64,000 nt of DNA from Cycloclasticus sp. symbiont of Poecilosclerida sp. N (GCA_002101205.1 LWTM01000068.1:1-64000); one strand, 5' to 3'. Positions 25,295 to 35,050 are shown, counted from the first letter of the stretch. Numbers and translations are program-made. The notes: generated from the sequence alone by a model not told the origin.

Positions 25295-28161
25295 CCTTCG
25301 GCGTCTCCATAAGACTCTACATGTTCGGGCAATATATTAAGGTGGCAGCTTTGCACCATGGGTTGTTGAATCATTGAGCGATCAATCATTACCCATCGAC
25401 CAACTTTCTGGCTAACAGAGGCGGAAAAACTGGGCGTTGCGCAGAATATTGAGAAGCCGTGCTCGGAAATTTGTTCAATGGTTGAATCGGTATTAATTGA
25501 ATCTAAGGTGCTAATTTCATCCACAATAATAGGCATTTGTAGCTGAACATACGGTGGTGTGATACGCTTTAATAACACTGCAAGAACAAACGCGGTAATA
25601 ACGCTAGTTGTACCACCTGATTGGCTTTTAGTCACCACATCACCCGTTGACTCTAGTTGATAGTGGTAATTTATTTCTGCGATGATATCTGCCATTTTTA
25701 GACGGCGACTTTTCTTGTTAAAGAACTTTTCAACAAATTTATTTAGAGATTCGTAAAGTTGCGGTTCTAGTAAGGCATCGCCTTGAATATCATGTTTTTC
25801 TAGCACCGACATTAACGATAAAAAAGCGGGGTTAAGTGTTAGGTGTAGGTTTATTTCTAACAGGTTAGATACACCTTTGCCATTGAGCTCTTTATTAATA
25901 TCGGCAACAAAGTTGTTTAATAAGGTCGCTGAACCCTTAATTTCACTAATCTGGTTATTAAATAGTTGGTTGTGGCTTTGTACGGCATGTTTTTGCTTGC
26001 CTAGATTATAATCGAGCGTTTCAAAAGCCGATCCGTAAATCCGAATGGCTTGATCATAATCAGCCAATTTAAGAAATTCTTTATGCGTGTCTATATCTGG
26101 GTGTGGCAAGTCTCTGGCTAAAGCATCAAATTTGTTTTTAAAATCATTTAACAGCTTGTTGTATTCGTTTGATTTTTGCTGAGCCTTAATCGCACAATCT
26201 ACATTGAGTGATTCATTATTGATTGGCTCAACATCTACTGAAACAGGCACAACCAGCTGCCTTGCAAGGTTTAGGTGGCTTTCAATGACGCTAAATTCGT
26301 CTTCTTGGGCTTTTAATCGTGTTAGCTGTCTACTTAGCTTCTCTTCTTCACCCCGAAGCGTTTCACGCTGAGTACCAAGTTCGTCCATCTTATTAGCATT
26401 AATTTTCAGCTCTTTTTCTTCAGCTAAAACTTCTTCTTTTAATTCGCTAATATCGCCTTCTAGGGTACTCAGGCTTTCGATAGACTGAATCTCGGTCTTA
26501 TTTTGTTCAATATTTTTCTCTGCTGTTTTAATTAGGTCATCTATATTTTTCTTACTGGTGACTTTGCGGTGAACATCTATTTCACTATCAACATATTCAA
26601 GCCTCTTTTCACGTTTAATGATTGTTTGTTCCCATTCAATCTGCTTTTTTTGTAAGTTGAATGGGGTTACTTTGGTTTTACCAAAAGCTTCGCCTAAAAA
26701 CCTAAGGTAACCGGCATTATTTTGCTGGAATAAATCAGTAAAATCTAAAATAGCAGATTTATTCGCATCACTTAATGTTGCCGATGCCTCTGAAAAGAGA
26801 GGATTGATAGCCACAAGAATACTTGCTAATTCTGGCTTAGCTAATTGATTAAATATTAACGATTTATTATCCGCCACCAACCCCTTTAGTCTCTTTATCC
26901 CTTCCTTTAATTGGCGTTGTTCATCAAGGTTCGTTTTTAATAATTCCGCAACACTACCCTGTTCTTTTAGTGCTGTTAATTTATATTCTTCAGCGCTTAA
27001 CTCATCCCGAAGTATCTCTAATATCTCGGCTCTATCCATACCAGCATATCGAGCCTTTAGTAACTGTGCCTTTACCAGCGAACCTTGTTTCTTTTCTAAT
27101 TGTTTATTTATGTGTTCCACTGCGCCTTTACTTTCATTCGCATCCTTAGTGCAAGTGGATAATTCCTTTTTTATGGTATTTAGATCAGCTAACTTGCTCC
27201 GATAATCTTGGCTGATTTTTTGTTGATTAGGCCTGTGGCTTCGCTTAGCTAAATTTAGTGCCATATGGGTTGAATGATAGAGAATAGAGTAATCAGTCAT
27301 CGCCTCAGTAGCTAACTTATATCGTGTTTGGACAGCGTCATAATCTGGCTTGGTATTGGCTATTTTTTGTAACCATTCACCCTGTTGATAAAGTTGGCTA
27401 TGTTGCTCGGTTAATACGGTCAAATTAGCATCTAGCCTTTCTTGGTCGCGGCTACGCCCCATTTCTAATAACGCAGCGATAGCGTTGGGCAAGGTGTTTG
27501 ATTTAAGGCTACCTGCCTCGAACGCTAACTGATAAATATTTCGAAACGCATCAATTGAACTCGGTCTATCATCCTTTAATGGCAGGACGCAAAAACGCTT
27601 TCTAGCAGGTACATCACGGTAGCTAGAAAACATCAAACTGGTGATTTCTTTAGCATCGCTTAATTGTTGCCCAGCATGCTTTTTAGTGAATTTACTAAGC
27701 TCGGCAACACTTATATTGTCGGTAAATTTGCTGGCTTCTGTATCCCAAAATAACGCTCGCATTTGCTCGTATGGAACAGGAATAAAAAACCGCCCATAAC
27801 CATAATTGTTCGTCTTGTAGAGAATCATGCAAAACCCGCCCTCTGGATTATTTACTTCTAAAATAATAAAAGAACGCGCATCAGGGAAATAGAAGTCAAA
27901 CGACTCTTCCATTGAGTAAACGCCCTCTTTTCCTTTGAACTTAAACTTGCTTTCGCAGTGGTAAAAATCCACTTCAGGAAAAAGCAATAATTTCATTCCT
28001 GCCAAGCTGGCTGTTTTCCCAACATTATTGTTCCCAAACATTGCCATATGCGTGTTCAACATAAGTTCAGAATATGCATGATTGGCCGAATTAACGTAAA
28101 CCAGCCGATTTAATAAATACTCTTCTGCCAATATACTCTGTCCAACTAAATCGTTATTCAT
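25291..28161 (-). CDS. SMC/MukB-like ATPase (JetC-type), plasmid-defence condensin
   Basis: The 956-residue product has Walker A GNNNVGKT at about residues 43-50, long coiled coils about 290-450 and 520-650, a central hinge-like gap, then the ABC signature SQSGGTTS near 845 and Walker B MPIIVDEISTLD near 876. The head closes with the H-loop region near 890-905. In Wadjet systems JetC drives DNA loop extrusion on small circular plasmids that JetD then cuts. It is shorter than the roughly 1,100 residues usual for JetC. It overlaps the upstream TOPRIM gene by 8 bases and the kleisin gene by 4. Confidence 0.82.
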   Translation of the reverse strand: MNNDLVGQSILAEEYLLNRLVYVNSANHAYSELMLNTHMAMFGNNNVGKTASLAGMKLLLFPEVDFYHCESKFKFKGKEGVYSMEESFDFYFPDARSFIILEVNNPEGGFCMILYKTNNYGYGRFFIPVPYEQMRALFWDTEASKFTDNISVAELSKFTKKHAGQQLSDAKEITSLMFSSYRDVPARKRFCVLPLKDDRPSSIDAFRNIYQLAFEAGSLKSNTLPNAIAALLEMGRSRDQERLDANLTVLTEQHSQLYQQGEWLQKIANTKPDYDAVQTRYKLATEAMTDYSILYHSTHMALNLAKRSHRPNQQKISQDYRSKLADLNTIKKELSTCTKDANESKGAVEHINKQLEKKQGSLVKAQLLKARYAGMDRAEILEILRDELSAEEYKLTALKEQGSVAELLKTNLDEQRQLKEGIKRLKGLVADNKSLIFNQLAKPELASILVAINPLFSEASATLSDANKSAILDFTDLFQQNNAGYLRFLGEAFGKTKVTPFNLQKKQIEWEQTIIKREKRLEYVDSEIDVHRKVTSKKNIDDLIKTAEKNIEQNKTEIQSIESLSTLEGDISELKEEVLAEEKELKINANKMDELGTQRETLRGEEEKLSRQLTRLKAQEDEFSVIESHLNLARQLVVPVSVDVEPINNESLNVDCAIKAQQKSNEYNKLLNDFKNKFDALARDLPHPDIDTHKEFLKLADYDQAIRIYGSAFETLDYNLGKQKHAVQSHNQLFNNQISEIKGSATLLNNFVADINKELNGKGVSNLLEINLHLTLNPAFLSLMSVLEKHDIQGDALLEPQLYESLNKFVEKFFNKKSRRLKMADIIAEINYHYQLESTGDVVTKSQSGGTTSVITAFVLAVLLKRITPPYVQLQMPIIVDEISTLDSINTDSTIEQISEHGFSIFCATPSFSASVSQKVGRWVMIDRSMIQQPMVQSCHLNILPEHVESYGDAEG

Positions 28162-28948
28162 GTAGGTAACTCTCTTGTTCTAAGGTTTTTTGCTTGTCTT
28201 TGATTAGTTTTGCGTAAGGTGCAAGCGCCGGTGTTGATAAGCCAATTTTTATCACATTTTCAATATAATCTGTCTGTTCACGCTCAATAATTTTATCCAA
28301 CCTTTCAGTAATATCATCAGGTACTAAAAATTTAAGTTGAGTATCTGGCAGTAACGACATTAAGTTTCTGGCAATGGTTAAACCGCCTAAATCAACATCC
28401 ATACAAAGGTGGATACGGTCATATTGTGATAAGAAGTTTTTATGTAAGGCATTGGATATTTCATTTCCTTCAGAAAAGATAATGTTCATCTTCGGCATCA
28501 GTTTAAATGCGGTGTGTTTTTCAAGAAAACTAATCATCAAATCGGCGTCAATAAAGTTTTGCCTGTTCTCAATGACCAGAGCTTGTTCTGATTGACAGAT
28601 AGGGCAGTCATACTGACCGGCAGCATCCATCATAACCACCACGGGATTTGCAAATTGTTCTCTTATTAATAGAAACGAGCCATTTACATTAACCGAGTGA
28701 CTTCTGTTTTGAATAGCCGCCGCTGCCCGACTACCTCCATTCTCTATAGCTAGAGCGCGAAGTTCGCTGATAAGAGCATCATTTATTCGGGTGATAATGT
28801 AAAGCTGACCTTTATGCTTAGTCGCGTCTACATCTTGCGCTTCTCTACGATGCGTTAATCTCAAGCTATCAACGAGCTTAAAAAAGGCTCTCAAATTGAT
28901 TGGACTTCCTGAATCAATGCACTTTATATAATTCAATAAACGGTTCAT
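28154..28948 (-). CDS. TOPRIM nuclease subunit (compact JetD/MksG-type)
   Basis: The 264-residue product has a TOPRIM-like core: the acidic strand ALVIENRQNF near residue 125, then LCMDVDLGGLTIARNLM near 182-198 with the D-x-D metal pair. These match the E and D-x-D positions of topoisomerase VI/JetD TOPRIM domains. JetD proteins are usually near 400 residues with an extra N-terminal arm (DUF3322). Here that arm is short, and a CPIC Cys pair precedes the core. It is the first gene of the operon, an order that differs from jetABCD and mksFEBG. It likely cleaves plasmid DNA reeled in by the SMC complex. Confidence 0.7.
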   Translation of the reverse strand: MNRLLNYIKCIDSGSPINLRAFFKLVDSLRLTHRREAQDVDATKHKGQLYIITRINDALISELRALAIENGGSRAAAAIQNRSHSVNVNGSFLLIREQFANPVVVMMDAAGQYDCPICQSEQALVIENRQNFIDADLMISFLEKHTAFKLMPKMNIIFSEGNEISNALHKNFLSQYDRIHLCMDVDLGGLTIARNLMSLLPDTQLKFLVPDDITERLDKIIEREQTDYIENVIKIGLSTPALAPYAKLIKDKQKTLEQESYLHE

Positions 28949-29075
28949 GCAACTTTATTCTAATTCTACAGGTGGGTAATCATGTTGAATAACATGGTAA
29001 CACCGTTTTTTATTCCCATTTTGAATGGATGTTTTGACTAAACGACGTCCCTGTTAAGGGATGTCTGAGGGGCAT
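28949..29075. other. Intergenic space with the presumed promoter of the SMC operon
   Basis: No gene is seen. TTGAATAACATGG-type AT-rich sequence upstream of 28948 on the minus strand probably holds the promoter of the four-gene SMC/TOPRIM operon. I could not assign -35 and -10 boxes with confidence. Confidence 0.3.
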
Positions 29076-29108
29076 AAAAAAGCAGCAAATACTTGATTTT
29101 CTGCTTTT
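29076..29108 (-). terminator. Intrinsic terminator after ETF-QO
   Basis: On the minus strand AAAAGCAG pairs with CTGCTTTT, and the T run follows directly (complement of AAAAAA at 29076-29081). It lies 30-60 bases past the ETF-QO stop. Confidence 0.75.
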
Positions 29109-29137
29109 AAAATAAACTCTAATGGCTGAGCTATGCT

Positions 29138-30790
29138 TTACATATTTCCGTAATTAGGTCCGCCACCGCCTTCAGGTGTTACCCACGTAATATTTTGTGC
29201 AGGGTCTTTAATGTCGCAGGTCTTACAATGAACACAGTTTTGACCGTTAATTTGGAATTTGTCGTTACCTTCTTCATCTTTTACAACTTCATAAACGCCT
29301 GCCGGGCAATAACGCTGCGCAGGTTCGTCGTACAGGGGTAAGTTTTGGCTTAACGGTATACCCGCGTCAGCTAACTTAAGGTGGCAAGGCTGGTCTTCCT
29401 CGTGGTTGGTACTAGATAAAAAAACGGACGATAACTTATCGAATGTGACTTTACCGTCTGGTTTTGGGTAATTAATAACATGGCTTTGAGTTAGTGGTTT
29501 TAATGTTGCGTGATCTGGCGTTGTATTGCGCCATGTGAACGGTAAGTTACCGCCGCATATATTTTGGTCAAACCAAGCGAACGTACCGCCTAATAAGGTG
29601 CCAAACTTATGTAACGCGGGTCCAAAATTTCTGGTTTTATGTAGCTCGTCAAATACCCAAGATGCTTTGTATTTTTCATCCATTAAGCCCAGTTCTTTAT
29701 TGGCTACCTCGCCCACTTTTAATGATTCTATAATCGTTTCTGCGGCTAACATACCTGTCTTCATCGCTGTATGGTTGCCTTTGATTTTTGCGCCGTTTAA
29801 GAAACCCGCATCACAACCGACTAACAAACCGCCGGGGAAGCTTAATTTAGGCACAGATTGCATACCGCCTTTGTTCACAGCCCTTGCGCCATAAGATACG
29901 CGCTCGCCTCCCTCTAAAAACTGGCTGATTTTTGGGTTTGATTTCCAGCGTTGCATTTCATCAAACGGGCTTAAATGTGGGTTGGTATAATTTAACGCAA
30001 CGATAAACCCAAGTGATACTTGGTTGTTTTCCATGTGGTATAAAAAACCACCACCTTCTGTATGGTTATCTAACGGCCAACCAGCTGTATGTACAACCAG
30101 GCCTTCTTGGTGTTTTTTAGGGTCAATTGTCCAAACCTCTTTAATGCCTAAGCCATAATGTTGCGGATCTGCATCTTTGTTTAGATCAAAGCGTTCCATT
30201 AATTGCTTGCCTAAGTGCCCACGGCAACCTTCTGCAAAAACAGTTTGTTTAGCTAATAGCTCCATCCCTGGCATATAGCTATCTTTTTCACTGCCATCTT
30301 CGGCTATGCCCATATCCCCTGTTAATACACCTTTTACGCTACCATCTTCGTTATATAGAATATCCGATGCGGCAAAACCTGGGAAAATCTCAACGCCCAT
30401 ACCTTCTGCTTGCTCTGCCAACCAGCGGCAAACATTACCCATGCTAACAATATAATTACCATCGTTATGCATTGGTTTGGGGATGAGGAAATTAGGCGTC
30501 CTTACGCCCCTCTGTTCACCGGTTAAATAATAAACATCGTCGCCCTTTACTTGCGTATTTAAAGGCGCACCTAATTCTTTCCAATTAGGGAATAGTTCGT
30601 TGATGGCGGTTGGCTCTAGCACTGCACCTGATAGTATGTGCGCCCCTACTTCCGAGCCTTTCTCTATCACGCAGACCATTAACTCTTGCTCTCTTTGCTC
30701 TGCCAGTTGCATCAATTTACATGCCGCTGATAAGCCTGCGGGCCCTGCACCAACAATGACAACGTCGAATTCCATTGATTCTCTTTCCAT
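29138..30790 (-). CDS. Electron transfer flavoprotein-ubiquinone oxidoreductase
   Basis: The product is 550 residues from ATG at 30790 (MERESMEF, family-typical); the GTG one codon earlier is also possible, and both follow AGGGGAAAA. This membrane-associated FAD and 4Fe-4S enzyme passes electrons from reduced ETF to ubiquinone in fatty-acid and amino-acid oxidation. The FAD motif VIVGAGPAGLSAACKL is near residue 11, GCDAGFLNGAKIKGNHTAMK near 330, and the C-terminal cluster ligands in C-P-A-G-V-Y, then NCVHCKTCDIKDP near 510-535. It follows etfBA but is separated from them by a terminator hairpin. Confidence 0.95.
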   Translation of the reverse strand: MERESMEFDVVIVGAGPAGLSAACKLMQLAEQREQELMVCVIEKGSEVGAHILSGAVLEPTAINELFPNWKELGAPLNTQVKGDDVYYLTGEQRGVRTPNFLIPKPMHNDGNYIVSMGNVCRWLAEQAEGMGVEIFPGFAASDILYNEDGSVKGVLTGDMGIAEDGSEKDSYMPGMELLAKQTVFAEGCRGHLGKQLMERFDLNKDADPQHYGLGIKEVWTIDPKKHQEGLVVHTAGWPLDNHTEGGGFLYHMENNQVSLGFIVALNYTNPHLSPFDEMQRWKSNPKISQFLEGGERVSYGARAVNKGGMQSVPKLSFPGGLLVGCDAGFLNGAKIKGNHTAMKTGMLAAETIIESLKVGEVANKELGLMDEKYKASWVFDELHKTRNFGPALHKFGTLLGGTFAWFDQNICGGNLPFTWRNTTPDHATLKPLTQSHVINYPKPDGKVTFDKLSSVFLSSTNHEEDQPCHLKLADAGIPLSQNLPLYDEPAQRYCPAGVYEVVKDEEGNDKFQINGQNCVHCKTCDIKDPAQNITWVTPEGGGGPNYGNM

Positions 30791-30813
30791 CACTTTTCCC
30801 CTTTTATTGGAAA

Positions 30814-30850
30814 TAAAAAAGTGTCAGCACTGTAAACAGTTACTGACACT
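30814..30850 (-). terminator. Intrinsic terminator after etfA
   Basis: On the minus strand AGTGTCAG pairs with CTGACACT around a 15-base loop and is followed by six or seven Ts. It lies between the etfA stop and the ETF-QO start, so ETF-QO probably depends on read-through or its own promoter. Confidence 0.8.
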
Positions 30851-30873
30851 CTTTTGTATTTATGTATTCAAGT

Positions 30874-31812
30874 TTATAGTGCTTTTTCAAGCTCCTCGAT
30901 AACCTCAAACAAGTCAGCCACTAAGCCATAGTCGGCAACCTCAAAGATTGGTGCATCCGCATCTTTGTTAACTGCAACGATAGTTCCAGCGTCTTTAATA
31001 CCGGCTAAATGCTGAATCGCTCCAGAAATACCAAAGGCCATGTACAGGTCGGGCGCAATGATTTTACCTGTTTGACCCACTTGGTGGTCATTTGGAATAA
31101 AACCAGCATCAACTGCGGCTCTTGAAGCGCCAACGCCCGCGCCTAATTTATCTGCGAGGCTATAAATAACTTTGAAGTTTTCTTCACTACCTACACCACG
31201 TCCACCAGAAACAACTTTTACAGCTGCTTGTAAATCAGGGCGATCACCACCGCCGCCAGACTCAAGGCCGACAAAGCGTGTATGTGAGGGTAAGGCAACA
31301 TCAACGCTGCGTGTTTCAACACTGGCTGAACCGTCATTTGAGGCTGCTTTATAAGAGGCTGTTCTGACGGTACCAATAACTAAACCTTCAGGTGCTTCAA
31401 CCGTTACAACTGCATTACCTGCGTATACGGGACGATCAAATACTGTTGCACTTTCTACACGCATAATATCGCTGATTTGTGGGCGACCTAAATGCGCTGC
31501 AACGCGCGGTATTAAATCTTTACCAAATGTTGTGCTAGGTGCAAGCACATGACTGTAGTCCACTGCTAACGCTTCAATTTGTGGCGCAAGAAAAGCGGCA
31601 ACCGCATTTTCATTTGCTGCGTTTTGAACCAATAAAACAGTGCTAACACCAGTGATTTTTGCAGCTTGTTCAGCAACCGCGCTACCGTCTGCTGCTAAAA
31701 CAACAACGTCTACAGCGTCTAAGCCTAAATCACTCGCACAGCTAACAGCACGAGCCGTTGAACCATTTAGATTTGAACCATCATGTTCGGCAATAACTAA
31801 TACTTTACTCAT
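30874..31812 (-). CDS. etfA: Electron transfer flavoprotein alpha subunit
   Basis: The 312-residue FAD-binding subunit of the ETF heterodimer accepts electrons from acyl-CoA and other dehydrogenases. The C-terminal FAD domain shows VSGGRGVGSEENF near residue 200, GASRAAVDAGFIPNDHQVGQ-T-G near 228, and YMAFGISGAIQHLAGI near 260, all canonical. The start overlaps the etfB stop by one base. Both genes form a tight etfBA operon. Confidence 0.96.
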   Translation of the reverse strand: MSKVLVIAEHDGSNLNGSTARAVSCASDLGLDAVDVVVLAADGSAVAEQAAKITGVSTVLLVQNAANENAVAAFLAPQIEALAVDYSHVLAPSTTFGKDLIPRVAAHLGRPQISDIMRVESATVFDRPVYAGNAVVTVEAPEGLVIGTVRTASYKAASNDGSASVETRSVDVALPSHTRFVGLESGGGGDRPDLQAAVKVVSGGRGVGSEENFKVIYSLADKLGAGVGASRAAVDAGFIPNDHQVGQTGKIIAPDLYMAFGISGAIQHLAGIKDAGTIVAVNKDADAPIFEVADYGLVADLFEVIEELEKAL

Positions 31813-32558
31813 TAGATTAACCCCTTTTCTTTTAATGCCGTGACCAGTTCTGTAACGGATTCCACTTTTATACCTGCCTCGCGTTTTGCAGGTGCTACTG
31901 TTTTTAAGACTTTAACGGCCGGCGCAACTTCGACGCCTAAATCAGCTATCTCGATAACTTCTAACGGCTTGCGCTTCGCTTTCATAATGTCGGGCAGCTT
32001 CACATAACGCGGTTCGTTTAAACGTAAATCCGCACTGATAACAGCCGGTAAATCGACCGATAGTGTTTCAAGACCCGCATCGACTTCACGCGTCACAGTT
32101 GCTGTGTCGCCGTCTATCTTCACTTTTGATGCAAATGTCGCTTGCGGCCAATGTGATAAAGCGCCTAACATCTGCGCTGTTTGATTATTGTCATCATCGA
32201 TGGCTTGCTTGCCCAACATTACGATTTTTGGTGATTCTTTATCGGCCAGTGCTTTTAAAATCCGTGCACCGGTTAATGGTTGAATTTCTTCGTCTGTTAA
32301 CACATGAATGGCGCGATCAGCCCCCATTGCTAAGGCTGTCCTTAGCTGCTCTTGGCACGCTTTAGGGCCAATCGTTGCGACAATAACTTCCTCAGCATTA
32401 CCCGCTTCTTTTATGCGCAGGGCTTCTTCAACCGCTATTTCATCAAAGGGGTTCATGCTCATTTTTACGCCATCTGTTGCAACGCCTGAACCATCTGGTT
32501 TTACTTGTATGCGTACGTTAAAATCAACGACACGCTTCACACCGACTAAAATTTTCAT
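31812..32558 (-). CDS. etfB: Electron transfer flavoprotein beta subunit
   Basis: The 248-residue AMP-binding ETF subunit opens with [40 protein letters not shown] near residue 30, GADRAIHV near 80, and the recognition-loop/signature region [20 protein letters not shown], then [10 protein letters not shown], near 165-190 are typical. It is first in the etfBA operon and divergent from a nitroreductase gene. Confidence 0.96.
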   Translation of the reverse strand: MKILVGVKRVVDFNVRIQVKPDGSGVATDGVKMSMNPFDEIAVEEALRIKEAGNAEEVIVATIGPKACQEQLRTALAMGADRAIHVLTDEEIQPLTGARILKALADKESPKIVMLGKQAIDDDNNQTAQMLGALSHWPQATFASKVKIDGDTATVTREVDAGLETLSVDLPAVISADLRLNEPRYVKLPDIMKAKRKPLEVIEIADLGVEVAPAVKVLKTVAPAKREAGIKVESVTELVTALKEKGLI

Positions 32559-32617
32559 ATAAAAAGTACCCTACTTATTTTTTAATAAACCGACTAAAAT
32601 CTAACGACTATTAGATT

Positions 32618-32632
32618 ATTGTATCGTACAAT
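32618..32632. promoter_or_regulatory. Inverted repeat in the etfB/nitroreductase divergent promoter region
   Basis: ATTGTA-TCG-TACAAT is a perfect 6-3-6 inverted repeat, about 60 bp upstream of etfB and 49 bp upstream of the nitroreductase start. Its form suits a TetR-type repressor site (such as PsrA/FadR-like regulators of fatty-acid oxidation). No regulator gene is nearby. Confidence 0.4.
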
Positions 32633-32680
32633 TAATCCTAAATCCAAACATACCAATTTATTGAGTGCTAAACAAACATT

Positions 32681-33346
32681 ATGAATGTAAGCGAAGCAAT
32701 TACGAACCGTATTTCTGTTAGAGCCTATTTAGATAAGCCCATTTCTAAAGACATTATCACAAGCATTTTAGACACCGCTAGGTGGGCACCTTCTGGTACA
32801 AACACACAACCTTGGAAAGTTATCGTAGTTCAGGGCAAAACTAAAGACGCCATAACTAAAGGTTTTTTAGATGCTCAAAAGAACGGCGAAAAACCTAGCC
32901 CTGATTATCAATATTACCCTGAGGTTTGGGTAGAACCATTCAAAGCCCGCCGCTTTCAATGCGGTATGGATTTATACAAAGCATTAGACATTGGGCGCGA
33001 AAATAAAGACAAAAGAATAAAGGCTGCGCTCGATAATTACCGGTTCTTTGGCGCACCGGTTACGTTATTCTTTTTTATAGATAAGATCATGGGCAAAGGA
33101 TCTTGGTTCGATATGGGCATGTTTTATCAAAGCATCATGCTGACAGCGCGTGAATACGGATTAGGATCATGTCCTCAAGCGTCAACTAGCGACTACCCTG
33201 ACGTTGTGAAAGGTATTTTAGCCGTGCCTGAAAATTTTGATCTGATATGCGGACTTTCATTAGGTTACCCCGATGACTCTAAACCAGTTAACCAATATAG
33301 AACAAGACGTGAGGAAGTTGAAAGCTTTACTACTTGGGCAAACTGA
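32681..33346 (+). CDS. Nitroreductase-family FMN oxidoreductase
   Basis: The 221-residue product has the FMN-binding start ITNRISVRAYLDKPIS, then ILDTARWAPSGTNTQPWKVI near 30-48. The second FMN segment GMFYQSIMLTAREYGLGSCP is near 145, and the C-terminal CGLSLGYPD near 192 completes the NTR fold. Members reduce nitro or quinone compounds, or enones, with NAD(P)H. The physiological substrate is not known. It is divergent from etfBA across a short promoter region with an inverted repeat. Confidence 0.88.
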   Translation: MNVSEAITNRISVRAYLDKPISKDIITSILDTARWAPSGTNTQPWKVIVVQGKTKDAITKGFLDAQKNGEKPSPDYQYYPEVWVEPFKARRFQCGMDLYKALDIGRENKDKRIKAALDNYRFFGAPVTLFFFIDKIMGKGSWFDMGMFYQSIMLTAREYGLGSCPQASTSDYPDVVKGILAVPENFDLICGLSLGYPDDSKPVNQYRTRREEVESFTTWAN

Positions 33347-33356
33347 AGGGATTAGT

Positions 33357-34075
33357 TATTCCTTTACCATCACGATGGGGATATCGCGCGACTTAGCTCA
33401 TTGGTTTGCGGTCTTTGTTTTAATTTTTCGGCAATGACTTAATTCAGCCAACCCCGCTCTTTTTTATAAGCAGCATCCGCATACAGTGCACTCTCATCAC
33501 CTAACAATAAGGTGCTGCCTCTATAGGTGTCGCGTCAATAATATTAATGCGACCCTCTTTCATGATGATGTTTTTTACTTTCAAGCTGACAATTGATCTC
33601 ACTTAGCAATCGGCTCCATAGACCGTGTTCAACCAACTGCGTTCTAAACCGCCCTATAGTCGATGCTTCTAGAACAGGACCGCCAAGTTCCAAACGGCAG
33701 AATTTACGGAACAATAAGTCCCTGTATAAACACTGGGCTAACTGCACATCGGATAGTTGATACCATACGCCAAGCAGCAATCTTCGAAATAGCGTCAGTA
33801 AAGGGTAACCGGGACGACCTGTGTTAGAATCATAGCTTGAGGTGAGCAATGTTTCTATTTCAGGCCATTCCAACAAGGCTTCTGTGTCATCAAGACTATG
33901 AAGAATAGGATGGTCTAAGTCAGCGGTTGAAAAGAAGAGATTGGACTGTGTTGAGAATGATTTTTTTGCATGATGCATTATAACAAAATTAATGCGGATT
34001 TATTGGGTTACACTGTCAGCGCTAGCACGCCGGCAGTCTGTCAGCCTAGCACGCCAGTGCACGTGCTGAGGTCTC
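33357..34075 (-). mobile_element. IS5-type insertion sequence, broken
   Basis: The left end GAGACCTCAGCACGTG (34075 inward) is a good IS5-type terminus. The transposase start at 33978 gives 144 codons (HSLDDTEALLEWPEIETLL through IGRFRTQLVEHGLWSRLL), which is the N-terminal DUF772-like domain. After a stop the frame reappears in pieces: NIIDATPIEAA, then LLGDESALYADAAYKKERGW near 33520-33450. The DDE core is deleted in part and frameshifted, and no right terminus is obvious. The same N-terminal fragment recurs at 45631. Confidence 0.75.
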
Positions 34076-34095
34076 TTTATGTTTATCTAAGGTGC

Positions 34096-35028
34096 TCATT
34101 CACCCTCTCCACTATTCTCTAAAATTAACCGTCTTTCTCTAAGAAGCTCTAATCGCAACTCGTCTTCTGTAGGTAAAAAGGGTAGATACTTTGAGCTAAA
34201 CAGCTGTTTAGAATCACTTAAAACACTGTATTTTGCCACCGCTTCAGACTTCTCACTGCAAAGGATAAGCCCAATGGTCGGGTTATCATCTTCCCGCTTA
34301 TGAAACGCATCATAAACACGCACATAGGTGTCCATCTGCCCCACGTCTTGATGGCTCAGCTTACCCAGTTTTAAATCAATCAGCAGAAAACATTTGAGCT
34401 TGAAATTATAAAACACCAAGTCGATATAAAAGTCTTGCTCCTCTACCTGCAGCCGTTGCTGTCTGGAAACAAAAGCAAAGCCCCTGCCCAGTTCTAATAG
34501 AAACTGCTGAATATTATCAATCAGCGATTGCTCTATATCCGATTCAAACAAGATTTGGTCGGGTAGGTTTAAGAAATCAAAAATATAAGGGTCTCTTAAA
34601 ATATCCTTGGTATCGACCTGTAGCGCGAGGGATTTTTCTGCCGCCTCTTGCTGCAAGGGCGCTTTTTCTTTACTGGAAAGCAAGCGCTCATAGTAAAGCT
34701 TACTAACCTGCCTATCTAAGGCTCTAGCACTCCAATGATTGACGATGCTTTCGCTGATATACCAATCCCTTGCCTGTTGGTTTTCTATTCTGATTAAACG
34801 TCGATAATGCGTCCAGCTCAATTCGGTACGCACCGCGTTCCAAATTGGAAAAGTTTGGTAAAACTGCCGCATATTTCGCAAGTTTCTGGCATCAAATCCC
34901 TTACCAAACTCATCGCTGAGCACTTCAGTCAGCTGCGCCAGTTGCTGTTTACCATACGCCGCCCGTGCCTTGCCCTGTTGCTCATCCTCTACAATCAAGC
35001 GCCCAACATGCCAATAGCTCTGCACCAT
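34096..35028 (-). CDS. YhcG/DUF1016-type PD-(D/E)xK nuclease, 5'-truncated
   Basis: The product has 310 residues from MVQSYWHVGRLIVEDEQQGK. The N-terminal helical DUF1016 part (SDEFGKGFDARNLRNMRQFY) is followed by a C-terminal nuclease with FYIDLVFYNFKLKCFLLIDL-K near 200-220 (the D-(x)n-D/E-x-K core) and VGQMDTYVRVYD. Family members usually have 25-30 more residues before this Met, ending in Q-x-x-x-I-N-x-x-M. That stretch (QKSINTT) is still readable upstream to about 35050, where IS5 sequence begins. The start was therefore lost to an insertion. Whether the internal Met restores a working enzyme is open. Confidence 0.8.
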   Translation of the reverse strand: MVQSYWHVGRLIVEDEQQGKARAAYGKQQLAQLTEVLSDEFGKGFDARNLRNMRQFYQTFPIWNAVRTELSWTHYRRLIRIENQQARDWYISESIVNHWSARALDRQVSKLYYERLLSSKEKAPLQQEAAEKSLALQVDTKDILRDPYIFDFLNLPDQILFESDIEQSLIDNIQQFLLELGRGFAFVSRQQRLQVEEQDFYIDLVFYNFKLKCFLLIDLKLGKLSHQDVGQMDTYVRVYDAFHKREDDNPTIGLILCSEKSEAVAKYSVLSDSKQLFSSKYLPFLPTEDELRLELLRERRLILENSGEGE

Positions 35029-35050
35029 GGTGGTGTTGATAGACTTCTGT

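Noticed and set aside
34010-34075. Short repeated words (CTAGCACGCC) suggesting a CRISPR-like array
   Set aside because: Only two imperfect units about 20 bp apart, no spacers of uniform length and no cas genes. They look like mobile-element ends.
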